A stretch of 64,000 bases of DNA from Planctomycetales bacterium (GCA_026400835.1 JAPLOA010000071.1:1-64000); one strand, 5' to 3'; counted from the stretch's first letter, positions 7,417 to 17,841 are shown. The notes: generated by a model not told the origin, from the sequence alone. Made by a program: numbers and translations.

Positions 7417-8646
7417 TTAATTGCGGATAAGAGCAGTTTTCAGGACGGCACAGAATTTTTCGGCCGACTTCTCTCGCGTGAATTCCGAAAGAGCCAGTTT
7501 TCGAGCATTTTTGCCCATGTCGCTGATTCCGGAGGCATTATTTGCAGCCCTGCGAATCCCGTCAGCAATGGCTTTTGGCGAACCAGGGGCGACGGTGATT
7601 CCCACCTGATATTCGTTCGTCAGCCTTGCCAGTTCACTGTCTGCCGGCGCATTTGTCAGGTAGGGCCGGCCGGCTGCCAGGATCCCGTACAACTTGCTGG
7701 GCATAAGACATTGGCTGAGTTCGCGAGTGAGAGGTACAAGGTGCAGGTCGGCCGCATTTAGACTCTGAGCGAGTTCTGATTTGGGCTGGTAGTCAAAGAA
7801 TCGCACGTTGGTCAGATTCTTCTGACGAACAAGATTGACAAGACTTTCTCGCTGCGACCCTTGTCCGACAAACACAAAGACGACGCGAGGCAGGTCGTGC
7901 AGCAGTTCTGCTGCGAGCACGAATTCTTCAAGCCTCTGAGTCAGCCCAAGATTGCCGGAATACATCACAACAAACTTCTCTTCGAGCCCGTTGCTGATGC
8001 GAAAGCGGCTGTGTTCAAGCGGCCTGACCAATTCAGGATCAGCCCAGTTCGGCACAATATCGACTTTGTCACCATCAACGCCGCCTGAAATAAGCAGACG
8101 CTTCATGTCCTCGCTGAGAACAACCATTCGGTCACACGAACGATAAACTGAGAACAGTGATTTCCGCAGCCGCCGAATCATCCAGTTGTCCGGAACCTTC
8201 CCCAGAGCAACGGCGACATCGGGATAGATGTCCTGCAGATACCCCACCATCCTGCATCCGGTTCGCCTCTGTAACCGCAGCGCTTCAAATGGCAGAAGAA
8301 ACGGGTCTGTCTCAAACACAACAACATCAGGAGCTTCACAGGATCGCAGGAACCGACGAGTGGCTCTCACAAACGAAACATAATTCAGTGCCTTCAACAG
8401 CATGCGACTCTTGGGGAACTGCGCATGAGCAATGCGGTGTATTCGGACACCCTTGCGAACAGGTTCTTCCTGCCAGGAAGCTCCACCCGTTGTATCCCGA
8501 ATCTGATTGGGCTGACCGGCAACAACACTGACGTCGAACGATAACTGCAGGGACTCGCAGAGTTCCGTCAGTAACTGACCGGTCGCCTCCACGTCCGGCC
8601 AGTAAGATCGATTCAGGAAAAGAACTTTGGGGCGGCTATCCATCAA
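7417..8646 (-). CDS. Family 4 glycosyltransferase (WbuB-like)
   Basis: The 409-residue GT-B enzyme is predicted to add a sugar to the lipid-linked glycan at the cytoplasmic face. The N-terminal domain starts VLFLNRSYWPDVEATGQL, as in WbuB-type N-acetylfucosaminyl/fucosaminyl transferases. The acceptor/donor cleft motifs include VVMYSGNLGLTQRLEEF (about residue 227 on). Near the C terminus, CLMPSKLYGILAAGRPYL replaces the E-x7-E region of GT4 enzymes. The donor cannot be read from sequence; GDP-fucose is plausible because fcl and gmd lie just downstream. Confidence 0.87.
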   Translation of the reverse strand: MMDSRPKVLFLNRSYWPDVEATGQLLTELCESLQLSFDVSVVAGQPNQIRDTTGGASWQEEPVRKGVRIHRIAHAQFPKSRMLLKALNYVSFVRATRRFLRSCEAPDVVVFETDPFLLPFEALRLQRRTGCRMVGYLQDIYPDVAVALGKVPDNWMIRRLRKSLFSVYRSCDRMVVLSEDMKRLLISGGVDGDKVDIVPNWADPELVRPLEHSRFRISNGLEEKFVVMYSGNLGLTQRLEEFVLAAELLHDLPRVVFVFVGQGSQRESLVNLVRQKNLTNVRFFDYQPKSELAQSLNAADLHLVPLTRELSQCLMPSKLYGILAAGRPYLTNAPADSELARLTNEYQVGITVAPGSPKAIADGIRRAANNASGISDMGKNARKLALSEFTREKSAEKFCAVLKTALIRN

Positions 8647-9212
8647 TCTGCAGCTTATGACGCAGTTGAAACATCATTTTCAGAGAGAGAGCCAGCATGA
8701 GATCTCTAAGGCCAAGAATGCACTTCGTGCCTCTGGGTGACATCACTGAAACGCCACACATCAGCGACACAAGCTCTATTGGCCCACGCCAAATTCTTCA
8801 CTTCAGCACAGGGCTCAAACAAGCAGATCCCGCGCCAATTCAAGCGAGGGATCATTGCGTTTTGGGAAAAACATGGTCAGAAAGAGTATTACAAAGCAAA
8901 CAGGAACAGACTGCAGAATTCAATGATTTATCACAACCCGACGCGTCAGCGAGGGATTTACGCAAACACTGCCTAAAACGCAAAAACACAATCCCTCGCT
9001 CACGCAGCGGGTTGGGATAGTACGCAGAACGTACAACTTCAAAACGGGTCAGTGAGGGGTTTACGGCAACACCTGTAAAACGCTGCAGCTCAAGCCATCA
9101 CTTACGTTTCGGGTTGTGGATTTGGGGAACTTACTTTGGGACTGGTCGCCAGTTCCGGCCACCCGCATCCACAACGGGAAGCTCCCTGATTACTTACTCA
9201 CAATGAAGGAAC
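8647..9212. other. Gene-free stretch holding palindromic repeats
   Basis: These 566 bp between the kinase and glycosyltransferase genes contain no credible gene; small open frames on the plus strand are repeat-derived and have no family look. It holds the palindrome at 8931-9017 and a decayed second copy at about 9042-9117. Confidence 0.75.
8931..9017. repeat. Palindromic interspersed repeat (CAACCCGACGCGT type)
   Basis: Left arm 8931-8958 and right arm 8990-9017 match at 25 of 28 positions as an inverted repeat around a 31-bp A/C-rich loop. The cores are CAACCCGACGCGTCAGCGAG and its complement. At about 9042-9117 a weaker pair (CGGGTCAGTGAGGGG and ACTTACGTTTCGGGTTGT) looks like an older copy. 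It lies just downstream of the kinase gene on the minus strand. Confidence 0.92.
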
Positions 9213-11534
9213 TCAAGACACCGAGGAATCACTAAGATTCTCTGATGCGGAACTCGCAAGGTCACCGGCATGGTCGTCGGCGTAATACTCTCGTCCATCT
9301 TTACTGCCATAGTTACCATGACCATATTTATAATTATAGTTCTTGTAGTAGTATTGATAGTCCGAGTAACGGTAGTTTCCGTAGCCATAGGCATCTCGCT
9401 CTTCGACGCCGTTAACCACAATCCCCACAAGAGTCGCCCCAACATCTCGCAATTGTTCAATCGTACGTCGACCGAGGTCGCGAGTATGGCGACTGAGCCT
9501 CATGCAGACAATTACACCGTCAACACGGGCTGCCACGCCACAAGGATCCGTCACCGCCAGAACTGGCGGAGTATCCACAATCACGTATTCGTACTGCTCA
9601 CGCATTACTTGGAGGAGTTGCTCAAACTGAGGACGGGCCAAAAGTTCCGCAGGATCTTTGGGACGCTTGCCACAAGGCAGAACATAGAACTCGGGAAGGG
9701 TTGTTGGCTGCACTGCATCTGACAGTTCAGAATCACCTCGAAGCACATCAACAAGACCGACTGCATTTGACACACCCGTAAGCTTATGCACCTTCGGACG
9801 ACGAAGATCGGCCTCAACGAGAATCGTTCGCTTGCCGGACTGTGCCAGGGAAATCGCCAGATTGAGCGATAAGGTCGACTTGCCATCACCAGCAGCTGGG
9901 CTGGTCACAGACAACACCCGGTGGGAGACCCCCCAAGCACTATAACATAATGCGGTTCGCACTGCGCGAAACGCCTCTGCAGGTCGCGACCGAGGAAGAT
10001 GAATAGAGATTGCGGTCTTATCAAATGGACTCTCCGCTGAGATAGATTTCATCCGGTTCTCAGTGATAAATGGCACGTGGCCAACGATCGGAACGCCAAA
10101 CTCCCGAATCATCTCTTCTGGTTTTCGGAAGCTTCGATCGGCCACCTCCACCAGGTAGCCAAGAATCAGTCCAACGAATGCCCCAAGAAAACCACCCATA
10201 CCAATGAACTGCGTAATAACAGGGTAAACTAAAACGCCATGCCGAGCAGAGGACAGTACCTGTGCCGTCACTCCGCCCATGCCAGCATTGACCTGCACTT
10301 CACTGATCTGCATGGTGGTTTCATTGAAGAGCTTGGAAAGTCGTTCCATCTCGTTTTTCCGATTGGAGTCTTCGATCTCCTCCTGCATCAATTCGCGAGC
10401 TTTCACGTCCTCCTGTTCTGCCATTAACTGCAAATCGCGCAACTGGCGATCGAGAACCAAAAGCTCCTCTCTGAGCGACTGCAGATAAACTGAAAGAAAA
10501 TCAACTGGAGCCTCCTCACCATCTTTTTGCACGCCAGAGTCAAGTCCGGCAAGCTTCTGAAGGTGCTCCCGTGTCATTTCGATTTGAAGCCGAATAGTCT
10601 TGAGTCGCGGATGATCGGCCCCCAATTCCAACTCCAGAAGAGCAGCCTTTTCGATCAGCGGATACAAAGCCTCGGCGATATTACGAGGTGAAGAAGAAGC
10701 CTCCGCAACCGTTTGACCAGACACAGCATCAGCAGCAATCCCCTTCCCCACCATCAGCATGATCGCCTCACGCGCCCCACCACGACTCACCGCCTCCTCC
10801 AACTGGCTCAACTGAGCTTTCAGCTCAGTTTTCTTCAACTCCAACACAGAAACCTGTTGCTCGGCTGATTTCGCTCGCGTCCGAAAAGGGTTATCACCAT
10901 CAGTATTCAGGTTGGAAGTTTCGCGAAACTTTGCATAGTCCTGCTCCGCCTGGTTCAACTTTTCAAGAAACTCCTTTCGGGCCTTCGTCAGCAACTCTTT
11001 CAGCTCCTCTGACGCATCACGGTAATTGCCCCTCTGCGCTGCAACATACTCCTCTGACACCGCCTGAACTATCTGACGCATATCCCCGGGATCACCACCT
11101 GTGGCAGAGAGGTCCAGCACATTCGCAGAGAGACTTCTGGTTGAAATAATACCGGCCAACAGAGCGACGGCATCTTCTTCCGACAGACCGCGAAGGGTGG
11201 CAAGTTCACCCAGCCGATGATTCTGATAGGCAGCCGTCAAGGTCTTGGGACTCTTGATCACATAGTCCGAATCGGAAAGATCCTTCTCCGCCAACATAGA
11301 CTTCAAACGCGGATCAGAGTTCCTGTGAATCACCTGCACCCAGGCATTCGATCGATATTGGGGAATCTGCCGCTGGAACATCATGTAGCCCACGCCTACA
11401 CCTAATATTCCAAGCATAATGACGAACGACTTGCGACGTCGCAGAAAGCCCATCAGGTCCAAACCCTCTGACTGGTCTTCAACAGGGGCTGGCTGAACAA
11501 GCTGGTTTTCATAGGGCATGCTGGGCACAGTCAC
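9213..11534 (-). CDS. Wzc-type chain-length regulator and tyrosine autokinase
   Basis: The 773-residue inner-membrane protein joins a Wzz-type periplasmic domain to a BY-kinase. Membrane segments lie near residues 34-50 and 435-455, with long coiled-coil stretches between (about 180-430). The cytoplasmic kinase has Walker A in SPAAGDGKSTLSLN, Walker A' in TILVEADLRRP and Walker B in YVIVDTPPVLAVTD. The C-terminal tail (about 705-745) holds about 14 tyrosines in under 40 residues, the expected autophosphorylation cluster. Such proteins control polymer length and export. The start is a GTG: a GAGGAG ribosome site lies 3 nt before the GTG at 11534 and 9 nt before a second GTG at 11528, so 11528 may be the real start; an ATG follows at 11519. 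Confidence 0.95.
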   Translation of the reverse strand: MTVPSMPYENQLVQPAPVEDQSEGLDLMGFLRRRKSFVIMLGILGVGVGYMMFQRQIPQYRSNAWVQVIHRNSDPRLKSMLAEKDLSDSDYVIKSPKTLTAAYQNHRLGELATLRGLSEEDAVALLAGIISTRSLSANVLDLSATGGDPGDMRQIVQAVSEEYVAAQRGNYRDASEELKELLTKARKEFLEKLNQAEQDYAKFRETSNLNTDGDNPFRTRAKSAEQQVSVLELKKTELKAQLSQLEEAVSRGGAREAIMLMVGKGIAADAVSGQTVAEASSSPRNIAEALYPLIEKAALLELELGADHPRLKTIRLQIEMTREHLQKLAGLDSGVQKDGEEAPVDFLSVYLQSLREELLVLDRQLRDLQLMAEQEDVKARELMQEEIEDSNRKNEMERLSKLFNETTMQISEVQVNAGMGGVTAQVLSSARHGVLVYPVITQFIGMGGFLGAFVGLILGYLVEVADRSFRKPEEMIREFGVPIVGHVPFITENRMKSISAESPFDKTAISIHLPRSRPAEAFRAVRTALCYSAWGVSHRVLSVTSPAAGDGKSTLSLNLAISLAQSGKRTILVEADLRRPKVHKLTGVSNAVGLVDVLRGDSELSDAVQPTTLPEFYVLPCGKRPKDPAELLARPQFEQLLQVMREQYEYVIVDTPPVLAVTDPCGVAARVDGVIVCMRLSRHTRDLGRRTIEQLRDVGATLVGIVVNGVEERDAYGYGNYRYSDYQYYYKNYNYKYGHGNYGSKDGREYYADDHAGDLASSASENLSDSSVS

Positions 11535-11842
11535 AAACTCCTCGCGTTTTCATGGGCCGTCGACGCTGGGTTCCTCGCTGAACCGCAACGCTTGCGTCTA
11601 CTTTGATATTGTGCGACGTTTTCAGTCAGTAATCCACAACAGAGTCGATATTTCAGGAACTCCAGGAGCATCCCCTGCCACCGGAAAAACCTGGGGGATA
11701 TGGAGAAGCCTGATGCACAAATTCACCAAGCGAATGTGGCAGTAAATTAACATTCAACTGTTTGTAATAATCTGAACTGAACATGCAGACAGATTCACCA
11801 CGGAATTTGAGCGATCTCCGCAATATCCAACCTTCCCTCCAT
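11535..11842. other. Intergenic region, nothing recognised
   Basis: These 308 bp lie between the ligase stop and the kinase start, both on the minus strand. The only signal I can support is the GAGGAG ribosome site at the kinase end. It is long for an operon gap, so the kinase gene may have its own promoter. Confidence 0.6.
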
Positions 11843-14536
11843 TCAGGGATCTGGCTTTGATGTCATTCTGATTAGCCTGTCCAAAGCGGCTTCGATCGCC
11901 GGTTCGTCCGGATGAAAAGTGCCAATTCGCAGCCATTCATCGTACGATTCGTCAATACGTCCCGTTCGTTCGAGGACATCGGCTCTTGATTTTCGCACGC
12001 GAAAACTGGTGGGGTCGGAACCGAGATATTCGTCCAATAGACTCAGGGCGTCATCAACTCGATTGCACTCAGACAGATGGGCCACACGCAACAGGATCAG
12101 CGATTCTGTAACTGGCGGGCTGTGCTTCACCCAAAGTTGCTCTGCACGATCGAAGAGTTTTTGTTGCATTGGTGGACTGGCTCTGCAGGCCAGCGCAAAG
12201 TTCACGCAGGATTCATAGGAGTCCGGCATTAACCACTCGATCGTAGCGTCAGGGCCGGAACTCCTGACCATCTCCGTGAGCATTAAAGGACGCATTGTTT
12301 CCGAGGCGGCCAGTGACTGACTCCAGCAATCACGTGATTCTTCTGCACGACCAACACGCAACAGAAGTAACCCCAATTCGAAAAGCCCGTCGGCCACATG
12401 AGGTTCAGAAAATCGCAAATACGCGATGTTCGCAGCCCCGGAAACAGACTCCTCGTAAACGAAGTCTGATTCGATTTGCATCAGCCCTAACGATGGGAGC
12501 CCGACAGATCTGGCCAACAGGGTACTGCAGGCTGCACGCCAGGGGTATTGTTTAAGACTGGCTTCAATCTCTGTCCGCACCTGCTGCCGCAGATCATCCG
12601 TTGTTGTGGAGTCGATCATTCGAAACGCGAGAACCCCCGGATCCAGCTCATTGAACAAATTGTTCTGCTGCTGCGGGGACAGATCCCGCCCGGCTGTCAT
12701 GTTCAGAAGGAGATCCCGTCGACAAAGCAGCTCCAGCAGAATCACTCTGACGCGGTGCCCGAGAATGTCGTCCGAACGAACAGCCAGCGCCTGTTCAAGT
12801 TCGTGCCGCAAAGAGTCGCCGGATTCAATCAGGGACACAACGTCCGGCTTTAATTCGAGCCTCTCCACCTGGACCGAGGCATCAAAAACCCGAGCCGCCG
12901 CCAGGGTATCAGGCAGGAGGGCAACACTGGCTGCGATGACTAAGACCCAGACGAGTCCGGCGGCAACTCCCGACAACCCGGAACCTGAGCCATGCTCGGA
13001 AAGCTCCGCAGACGGACGTTTCGTTTTCCGCTCAGACCAGCGTTCCAGCATTGCCATCATGGCGACCAACGCCGCCGACACCGAAGACTGGGAAATACCA
13101 AAATCAAAGAACGCGGCCGCTCCCAAACCGACAATACAAACAAAGGCACTTCCACTTAGACATTCCGCCACATTCGTCTCTGATGCAGAACGCCCACGGG
13201 TTATCGCCCGGGTTTTTAAGGCAAAGCCGGCGAACAACAACCCGGCGCAGGCAAAGAGTGTCAGGCCTGCCAGACCACATTCGACAAGAACTTCCACATA
13301 TTGATTGTCCGCGCGTTGAAACCACTTTCCGGTGTAGTGCCGTTGATACGGCATTGAGGCACACCGATAGGCTGACAAACCAGATCCAATCCACGGAAAG
13401 TCGCGAACGGACTGCAGGGAATCAGTCCAGTGCAGCAAGCGCCCGGTCGAGTCAGAAACCGGATCCTTCAGTGTCTGCAGTTCAGAGACAACGATCGTAT
13501 CCAAGTCCATTAAACTCAGAAACAGGCAACTGAGGATGAGAACAGCAACCAAACCGCTAAGGGCAGCCAGCCACTTACCTGTATGAAATCGACTTACACC
13601 GAACGCAAAAAGTCCGAGGATACCAGCAAGAATTCCAGCTCTGGACAGCGTTGCCGCAATTCCACCCGTCAAGAGGATGATCGCCGCAGAAGCCAGGATT
13701 TGTGATGTATTCAAATTCGCCAGGCGACCCACGAATCCGGCCCATGTCATCCAGATTCGGTCAAGCAGTGTCGTCCAACGCTGAGACGCATGAAATCCAC
13801 CATGATCATTGTTTCTGAAACTGCGACCACCCAAATAAAAGGCCGCTCCCAGACAAACGATCAACCAGCCCGCTGCGTTGTTTGGGTTTACAAAACACCC
13901 AAACGGGGTCGAATTGCTCACCTTCCAATGGTTTCCGAGCACCGTCTCTACAACACCGTACTGCTGAGACAGGGCCAGAACCGTCATGGAGCAACCACTC
14001 AAAGCCAGACTGACCATGATGATCGCCACCGCGCGCTGAGTCGCGGCCGTTTCTCTCACCACCATCGCGATCAGCGCGAGAGCAAGAAATTGAGCCAGCC
14101 CCTGGCGAGTGTCTGCAGGCAGAACAGTTCTCGGAAAATCACTCTGGACTTCCGCACCCCTTTGAAAAACCGGCAGATCAGCAGCAAACTTCTGTTGAAC
14201 CGCATGCTTCATTTGCAGAGCAGGATGCTCAAAAATTGGCATCAACTGGACGAGGGCAATCAGGCAAAAACCCAACAAAGGAAGAGCCGTCAGCGTCAGG
14301 GCTAGCGGAGCCTCTTTCCGAACAAGACAAGCACACAGCGCCAGGATGGCGGCAGTAATCGAACCTGCCAGCAACACAAATCGGGCCTGTGGAATGGCTC
14401 CTCCGAGGATCCACGGAACCACCGCCAACGTCAACGCAACGATCCACACCGAACACGATCGCAGCAGACTCCCGACTTTGACAGCACGCCCTCGATTGTT
14501 GGGGCTTTCGTGGAACTGGGACGATTCGCGGAGCAT
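11843..14536 (-). CDS. O-antigen ligase/polymerase family protein with C-terminal TPR-like region
   Basis: The 897-residue membrane protein fits the WaaL/Wzy superfamily, which joins or polymerises lipid-linked glycans on the outer face of the membrane. About ten or more hydrophobic segments fill residues 25-530. The large loop region contains DSTGRLLHWTDSLQSVRDFPWIGSGLSAYRCASM, split here as the RLLHW and WIGSGLSAY motifs typical of the family. The C-terminal third is soluble and helix-rich, ending in TPR-like pairs (NRVDDALSLLDEYLGSDP, then GRIDESYDEWLRIGTFHP). It is flanked by the initiating transferase and the Wzc-type kinase, supporting a role in making this polymer. Ligase versus polymerase cannot be told from sequence. 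Confidence 0.85.
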   Translation of the reverse strand: MLRESSQFHESPNNRGRAVKVGSLLRSCSVWIVALTLAVVPWILGGAIPQARFVLLAGSITAAILALCACLVRKEAPLALTLTALPLLGFCLIALVQLMPIFEHPALQMKHAVQQKFAADLPVFQRGAEVQSDFPRTVLPADTRQGLAQFLALALIAMVVRETAATQRAVAIIMVSLALSGCSMTVLALSQQYGVVETVLGNHWKVSNSTPFGCFVNPNNAAGWLIVCLGAAFYLGGRSFRNNDHGGFHASQRWTTLLDRIWMTWAGFVGRLANLNTSQILASAAIILLTGGIAATLSRAGILAGILGLFAFGVSRFHTGKWLAALSGLVAVLILSCLFLSLMDLDTIVVSELQTLKDPVSDSTGRLLHWTDSLQSVRDFPWIGSGLSAYRCASMPYQRHYTGKWFQRADNQYVEVLVECGLAGLTLFACAGLLFAGFALKTRAITRGRSASETNVAECLSGSAFVCIVGLGAAAFFDFGISQSSVSAALVAMMAMLERWSERKTKRPSAELSEHGSGSGLSGVAAGLVWVLVIAASVALLPDTLAAARVFDASVQVERLELKPDVVSLIESGDSLRHELEQALAVRSDDILGHRVRVILLELLCRRDLLLNMTAGRDLSPQQQNNLFNELDPGVLAFRMIDSTTTDDLRQQVRTEIEASLKQYPWRAACSTLLARSVGLPSLGLMQIESDFVYEESVSGAANIAYLRFSEPHVADGLFELGLLLLRVGRAEESRDCWSQSLAASETMRPLMLTEMVRSSGPDATIEWLMPDSYESCVNFALACRASPPMQQKLFDRAEQLWVKHSPPVTESLILLRVAHLSECNRVDDALSLLDEYLGSDPTSFRVRKSRADVLERTGRIDESYDEWLRIGTFHPDEPAIEAALDRLIRMTSKPDP

Positions 14537-14615
14537 ATTTCAGTTCATTTTTCGAAATCCGGTCCGAAAACTCATCGAGGAAAAACTCACAGAACTCTCT
14601 GCGAAACATCTATCC

Positions 14616-16160
14616 TCAAGCAGGCACCTCTTCAGAGGCAACAGGCAATCTGAAGGGTCCGTTAGAATCTCTGAGCACGCCATTCGCATTGCTTCGCTGA
14701 GTACGAAGATGGAGAACGATCTCGCGAAGTTGCTGCTCAAAGGGCTTCATGCCGTCCGTCACCCAATTCATCCAGTCGCAGAAGGACTCATCCGGCGCCA
14801 CACCGACAACCCTTACGTGGCCAGCTCGAATGCCTTCAATCACGAGGGGAATATCAGAGCGCCATGCATCGTGCTGCTCGACACGAACTCGAGTTCTCCA
14901 GGTGGCATGATAGGCTTCACCCATACTTGGCATGTTCACCATCAATTCCACGCCGACCAATTCGTGCTTCTCAGCAAATTGAGTCAGTGTTTCCCAAAGG
15001 TGCTCCCATTTGTGCCTTCCATGCAGACGCACCTGCTCATCGTGCAAGACGGGGTTGGGTTCGGTCCCTTTCTTGACAAGCGACCCTGCAAAACGGCGCA
15101 CACGATTGGTTAGCAAGTTGAGTTCTGCATGACCGAACGACCGCGTCACGACGAGCAAAGTCAGAGCTGTTGCCACAGCCACAACAGCAAGGATCTCACT
15201 GTTAAAGGCCGCCGCAGCAATCGCACCCAAACCAGTCAGACTGCAAAGTGAACCCACGACCAGCAGCAAACGGCCGCCTGTGTGACCGTGTCGTGCGAGA
15301 CAATGATGCAGATGACCTCGGTCAGTCGTATAGATACTGCGACCAGTAAGACGACGACGCAGAATTGCCATCGCCACATCAAAGATAGGAATGGCCCAGA
15401 TAGCAGTTGGCATGATCAGTGCGACAGCCGCGTATTGCTTCAATGAACACTTCAAAGCCACACTGCCCAGGACCAGCCCTATCAACATACTGCCGGAATC
15501 ACCGAGGAACATTCTTGCCGGTGGAAAGTTATAAAACAGGAAACCGATCAGAGCGCCAGCCAGAGCCAGAGAAATCAAAAGACCGTCCGGACGCCCTCCC
15601 AGGATATATGTCACCGCAGCCACGGACAAGCTGAGAATAATCCCTGTGGTGCTGGCCAAACCATCCACACCATCGATCAGGTTGAGTGCATTAACAGCCC
15701 CGAGAATCCAGAACACCGTGACGAAAGGAGCAACGTCACCAAACTCGATTGGAAAGCCAAAAAGCTCGATCCGCTGGATCAGAATTCCGGACGGAACCAT
15801 GATGAGGGCGGCCAGAAACTGACCTGCCAGTTTTTGCCGACCACGCAAGCCGAACCGATCGTCAAGAATGCCGACAACAACAATGAGCAGCGATGCACAG
15901 GCAAGCGACACCAAAAAACGAATATCGCCTTCATTCGCACTCAGGACTCCGGGGAACGCGTAACCTGTGAAAACGATCGCCAGCACAATGGAAAGGAAAA
16001 CCGTTGGACCGCCAGTGAGCGGAACCGCAAAACTATGGAGCTTGCGGTGTCCGTCAGGCTTGTCCACGACTCCGAGCCACCGGCAGACACTGGCCAAAAG
16101 GGGCGCCATTATCAGCGCCGAAAGGCACGCAGAGATAATTGCCAACACTGAAGAGTTCAT
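14616..16160 (-). CDS. WecA/TagO-like undecaprenyl-phosphate glycosyl-1-phosphate transferase
   Basis: This polytopic enzyme starts glycan synthesis by moving a sugar-1-phosphate from a UDP-sugar to undecaprenyl phosphate. The signature segments of the MraY/WecA family are all present: VVDKPDGHRKLHSFAVPLTG near the N terminus, LNLIDGVDGLAS in the middle (catalytic Asp), FLGDSGSMLIG, and the RGHLHHCLARHG cytoplasmic loop (about residue 280). About eleven membrane segments occupy residues 5-345. A soluble C-terminal tail of about 160 residues follows, longer than in typical WecA (about 365 residues total), with no domain I recognise. It is the first gene of the polysaccharide cluster. Confidence 0.93.
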   Translation of the reverse strand: MNSSVLAIISACLSALIMAPLLASVCRWLGVVDKPDGHRKLHSFAVPLTGGPTVFLSIVLAIVFTGYAFPGVLSANEGDIRFLVSLACASLLIVVVGILDDRFGLRGRQKLAGQFLAALIMVPSGILIQRIELFGFPIEFGDVAPFVTVFWILGAVNALNLIDGVDGLASTTGIILSLSVAAVTYILGGRPDGLLISLALAGALIGFLFYNFPPARMFLGDSGSMLIGLVLGSVALKCSLKQYAAVALIMPTAIWAIPIFDVAMAILRRRLTGRSIYTTDRGHLHHCLARHGHTGGRLLLVVGSLCSLTGLGAIAAAAFNSEILAVVAVATALTLLVVTRSFGHAELNLLTNRVRRFAGSLVKKGTEPNPVLHDEQVRLHGRHKWEHLWETLTQFAEKHELVGVELMVNMPSMGEAYHATWRTRVRVEQHDAWRSDIPLVIEGIRAGHVRVVGVAPDESFCDWMNWVTDGMKPFEQQLREIVLHLRTQRSNANGVLRDSNGPFRLPVASEEVPA

Positions 16161-16835
16161 AAAGTGCGCGTCAATCTGAGAGCTGTCTTCCGAAACTCAA
16201 ACCATCCTGCAGACGACAATCCAAAAGTTCCCGAAGCGTTAACCTCTGAGAAACCATTAGCAGCAAATTCCCTGCCATTGACGAAAACACCGTTGCCAAA
16301 GTGGTCAATGGCAAGAGGCTAAATTCAGGTCCCACCAACGTTTGCAGCACGAGAGACCGCTGAAAATCTTAATGGAACTGTGCAAAAACGCGGCAGAAAT
16401 GACGACTCTGCCCTGTTTGCTGAATCAGTAACGAAGGTCAAAGCAGGGTCTCTACCCGCGGCCCACTTTCACATTCTGAGATGATGGTGTCGCCGGACAA
16501 CCTGTTGCAAGCATGCAAACATTGAATCGCAAAAAACTCATTCAATGTTCACAAACGGCATCATTCGGACCTCGAAGCCAATCTGTGCAGACCACCTAAC
16601 ACGGCAAGTCAGCCTCCTCGGGGCAGTTGCTGATGCAATCGCCCCTGAATCACCATTTGGGGGCACATAGCCGCTAAACCCTCAAAAACACAGAGGTTTC
16701 GTTGGCTGAGGGGTCACGTAAGCCCACGAGGTCAACTAACGGGGGTACATCTGTCTGGCAATCGGTAAGCAGCGACCGCCGAGCCACCGATCTCGTGCGG
16801 AGACATGCCCAAAAATCAGTCCGCACTGCAACGAT
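16161..16835. other. Intergenic region, probable promoter zone of the polysaccharide cluster
   Basis: These 675 bp between the APS reductase stop and the first polysaccharide gene carry no gene I can support. Small inverted repeats are visible (TGCCATTGAC at 16273 with GTCAATGGCA at 16304; CATTGAAT with ATTCAATG near 16520-16545). The position suggests the cluster promoter lies near 16170-16400, but no box is convincing. Confidence 0.5.
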
Positions 16836-17627
16836 TCAGATCATAAAGTCTGTCTGACGGCCCAGAATTCTGTCCACCAGATCCTGGGGGAAATCTACGG
16901 CGGGTGACCGTTCAGGATCCAGGTCCGTCGGGTTGATTCCGCAATACACACTCCATGGTCCAAGATGCCGCCACCGACCAGCCCGTTTGGGCTCCCCCGG
17001 CAAAACAGGAGTTGTGCAGCGATTACATCCGATTGTGGAAAAACCCTGCTTGTGAAGCGGATTCAGAATCACTTTGTGCTCGTGAATGTAGCCTTCCAAC
17101 TGCTCGTCACTGAAATTCGCCAAAGGATTCACTCTCAGGCAGTTCAAACGCGAATCAATTGCCAGGATTGGACAAACGCCGCGTCGGCCACCGTCAGCAC
17201 GGCGGAGACTGCCAATCAGGGCATCGTAGCGGCCTTTCACGACATCCAGCGGCTCAGATTTCCGCATTTCACAACACTGTTTCTGGCCTTCCGGTGTCAG
17301 ATACAGAATCCCGTGCTTCTCTGTCTGCTCCTCCATTGTGAGCGTCGGCGTCAGAGTTTCAATCTCCAACCCATACTGCTGCATCAGGCGATCGCGAGTA
17401 TCCAGCGTTTCCTGAAAAAGCACACCCGTGTCGACAAACACAACCGGAAGCTTAGCGGGAATTGAATACAGCATGTGACAAATCACATTGCCCGATTCCT
17501 GCATCGAAGACATTGCCGCGACTCGTTCGCCAAATGTTTCCTTCGCCCAAAGAATCAGTTCCTGGGGAGAGCGGTCGTCAAACGCGCGATTCAACGCCAC
17601 GAGATCGGCCTGAGTGAGGCGAGCCAT
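16836..17627 (-). CDS. cysH: Adenylyl-sulfate (APS/PAPS) reductase
   Basis: The 263-residue cytosolic enzyme reduces activated sulfate to sulfite in assimilation. Typical segments are [13 protein letters not shown] and [19 protein letters not shown] (PP-loop-like fold). The cysteine pairs QKQCCEMRK (about 117-118) and [10 protein letters not shown] (about 206-209) match the CC...CxxC ligands of a 4Fe-4S cluster. That argues for APS rather than PAPS as substrate. No other cys gene is adjacent. An intrinsic terminator for the upstream secreted-protein gene lies between the two, so cysH probably has its own promoter. Confidence 0.92.
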   Translation of the reverse strand: MARLTQADLVALNRAFDDRSPQELILWAKETFGERVAAMSSMQESGNVICHMLYSIPAKLPVVFVDTGVLFQETLDTRDRLMQQYGLEIETLTPTLTMEEQTEKHGILYLTPEGQKQCCEMRKSEPLDVVKGRYDALIGSLRRADGGRRGVCPILAIDSRLNCLRVNPLANFSDEQLEGYIHEHKVILNPLHKQGFSTIGCNRCTTPVLPGEPKRAGRWRHLGPWSVYCGINPTDLDPERSPAVDFPQDLVDRILGRQTDFMI

Positions 17628-17841
17628 GATTCCAATCCGAGTTCCCCCCGGGCAACCCAGGAGTTACAAACGTCCACGATCGCTGCTGCCCCGAGAAATA
17701 CAGGGCGTCAGAAGCACCGAACGCAATCCGGTGCGAATAGTAGCGGGTTTGGAAAACTGGAAAAGCGGTGTTCCGGCTTCAGCCGTGGAAACTGCGGATT
17801 ACCCGGAAACTCACGAATAGGGAGTCTTCGGCCAGAGAAAC

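Noticed and set aside
8697-9020. Plus-strand frames in the kinase-glycosyltransferase gap
   Set aside because: They run through the palindromic repeat, and their peptide reflects the repeat rather than a protein.
12606-13304. Long plus-strand frame antisense to the O-antigen ligase gene
   Set aside because: Ser/Arg/Thr-rich shadow of a membrane protein gene on the other strand; the ligase reading has clear family motifs.
16795-16826. Hairpin after cysH (GTGCGGA...TCCGCAC)
   Set aside because: Stem of only 7 bp with an 18-nt loop and no T run; not a convincing terminator.
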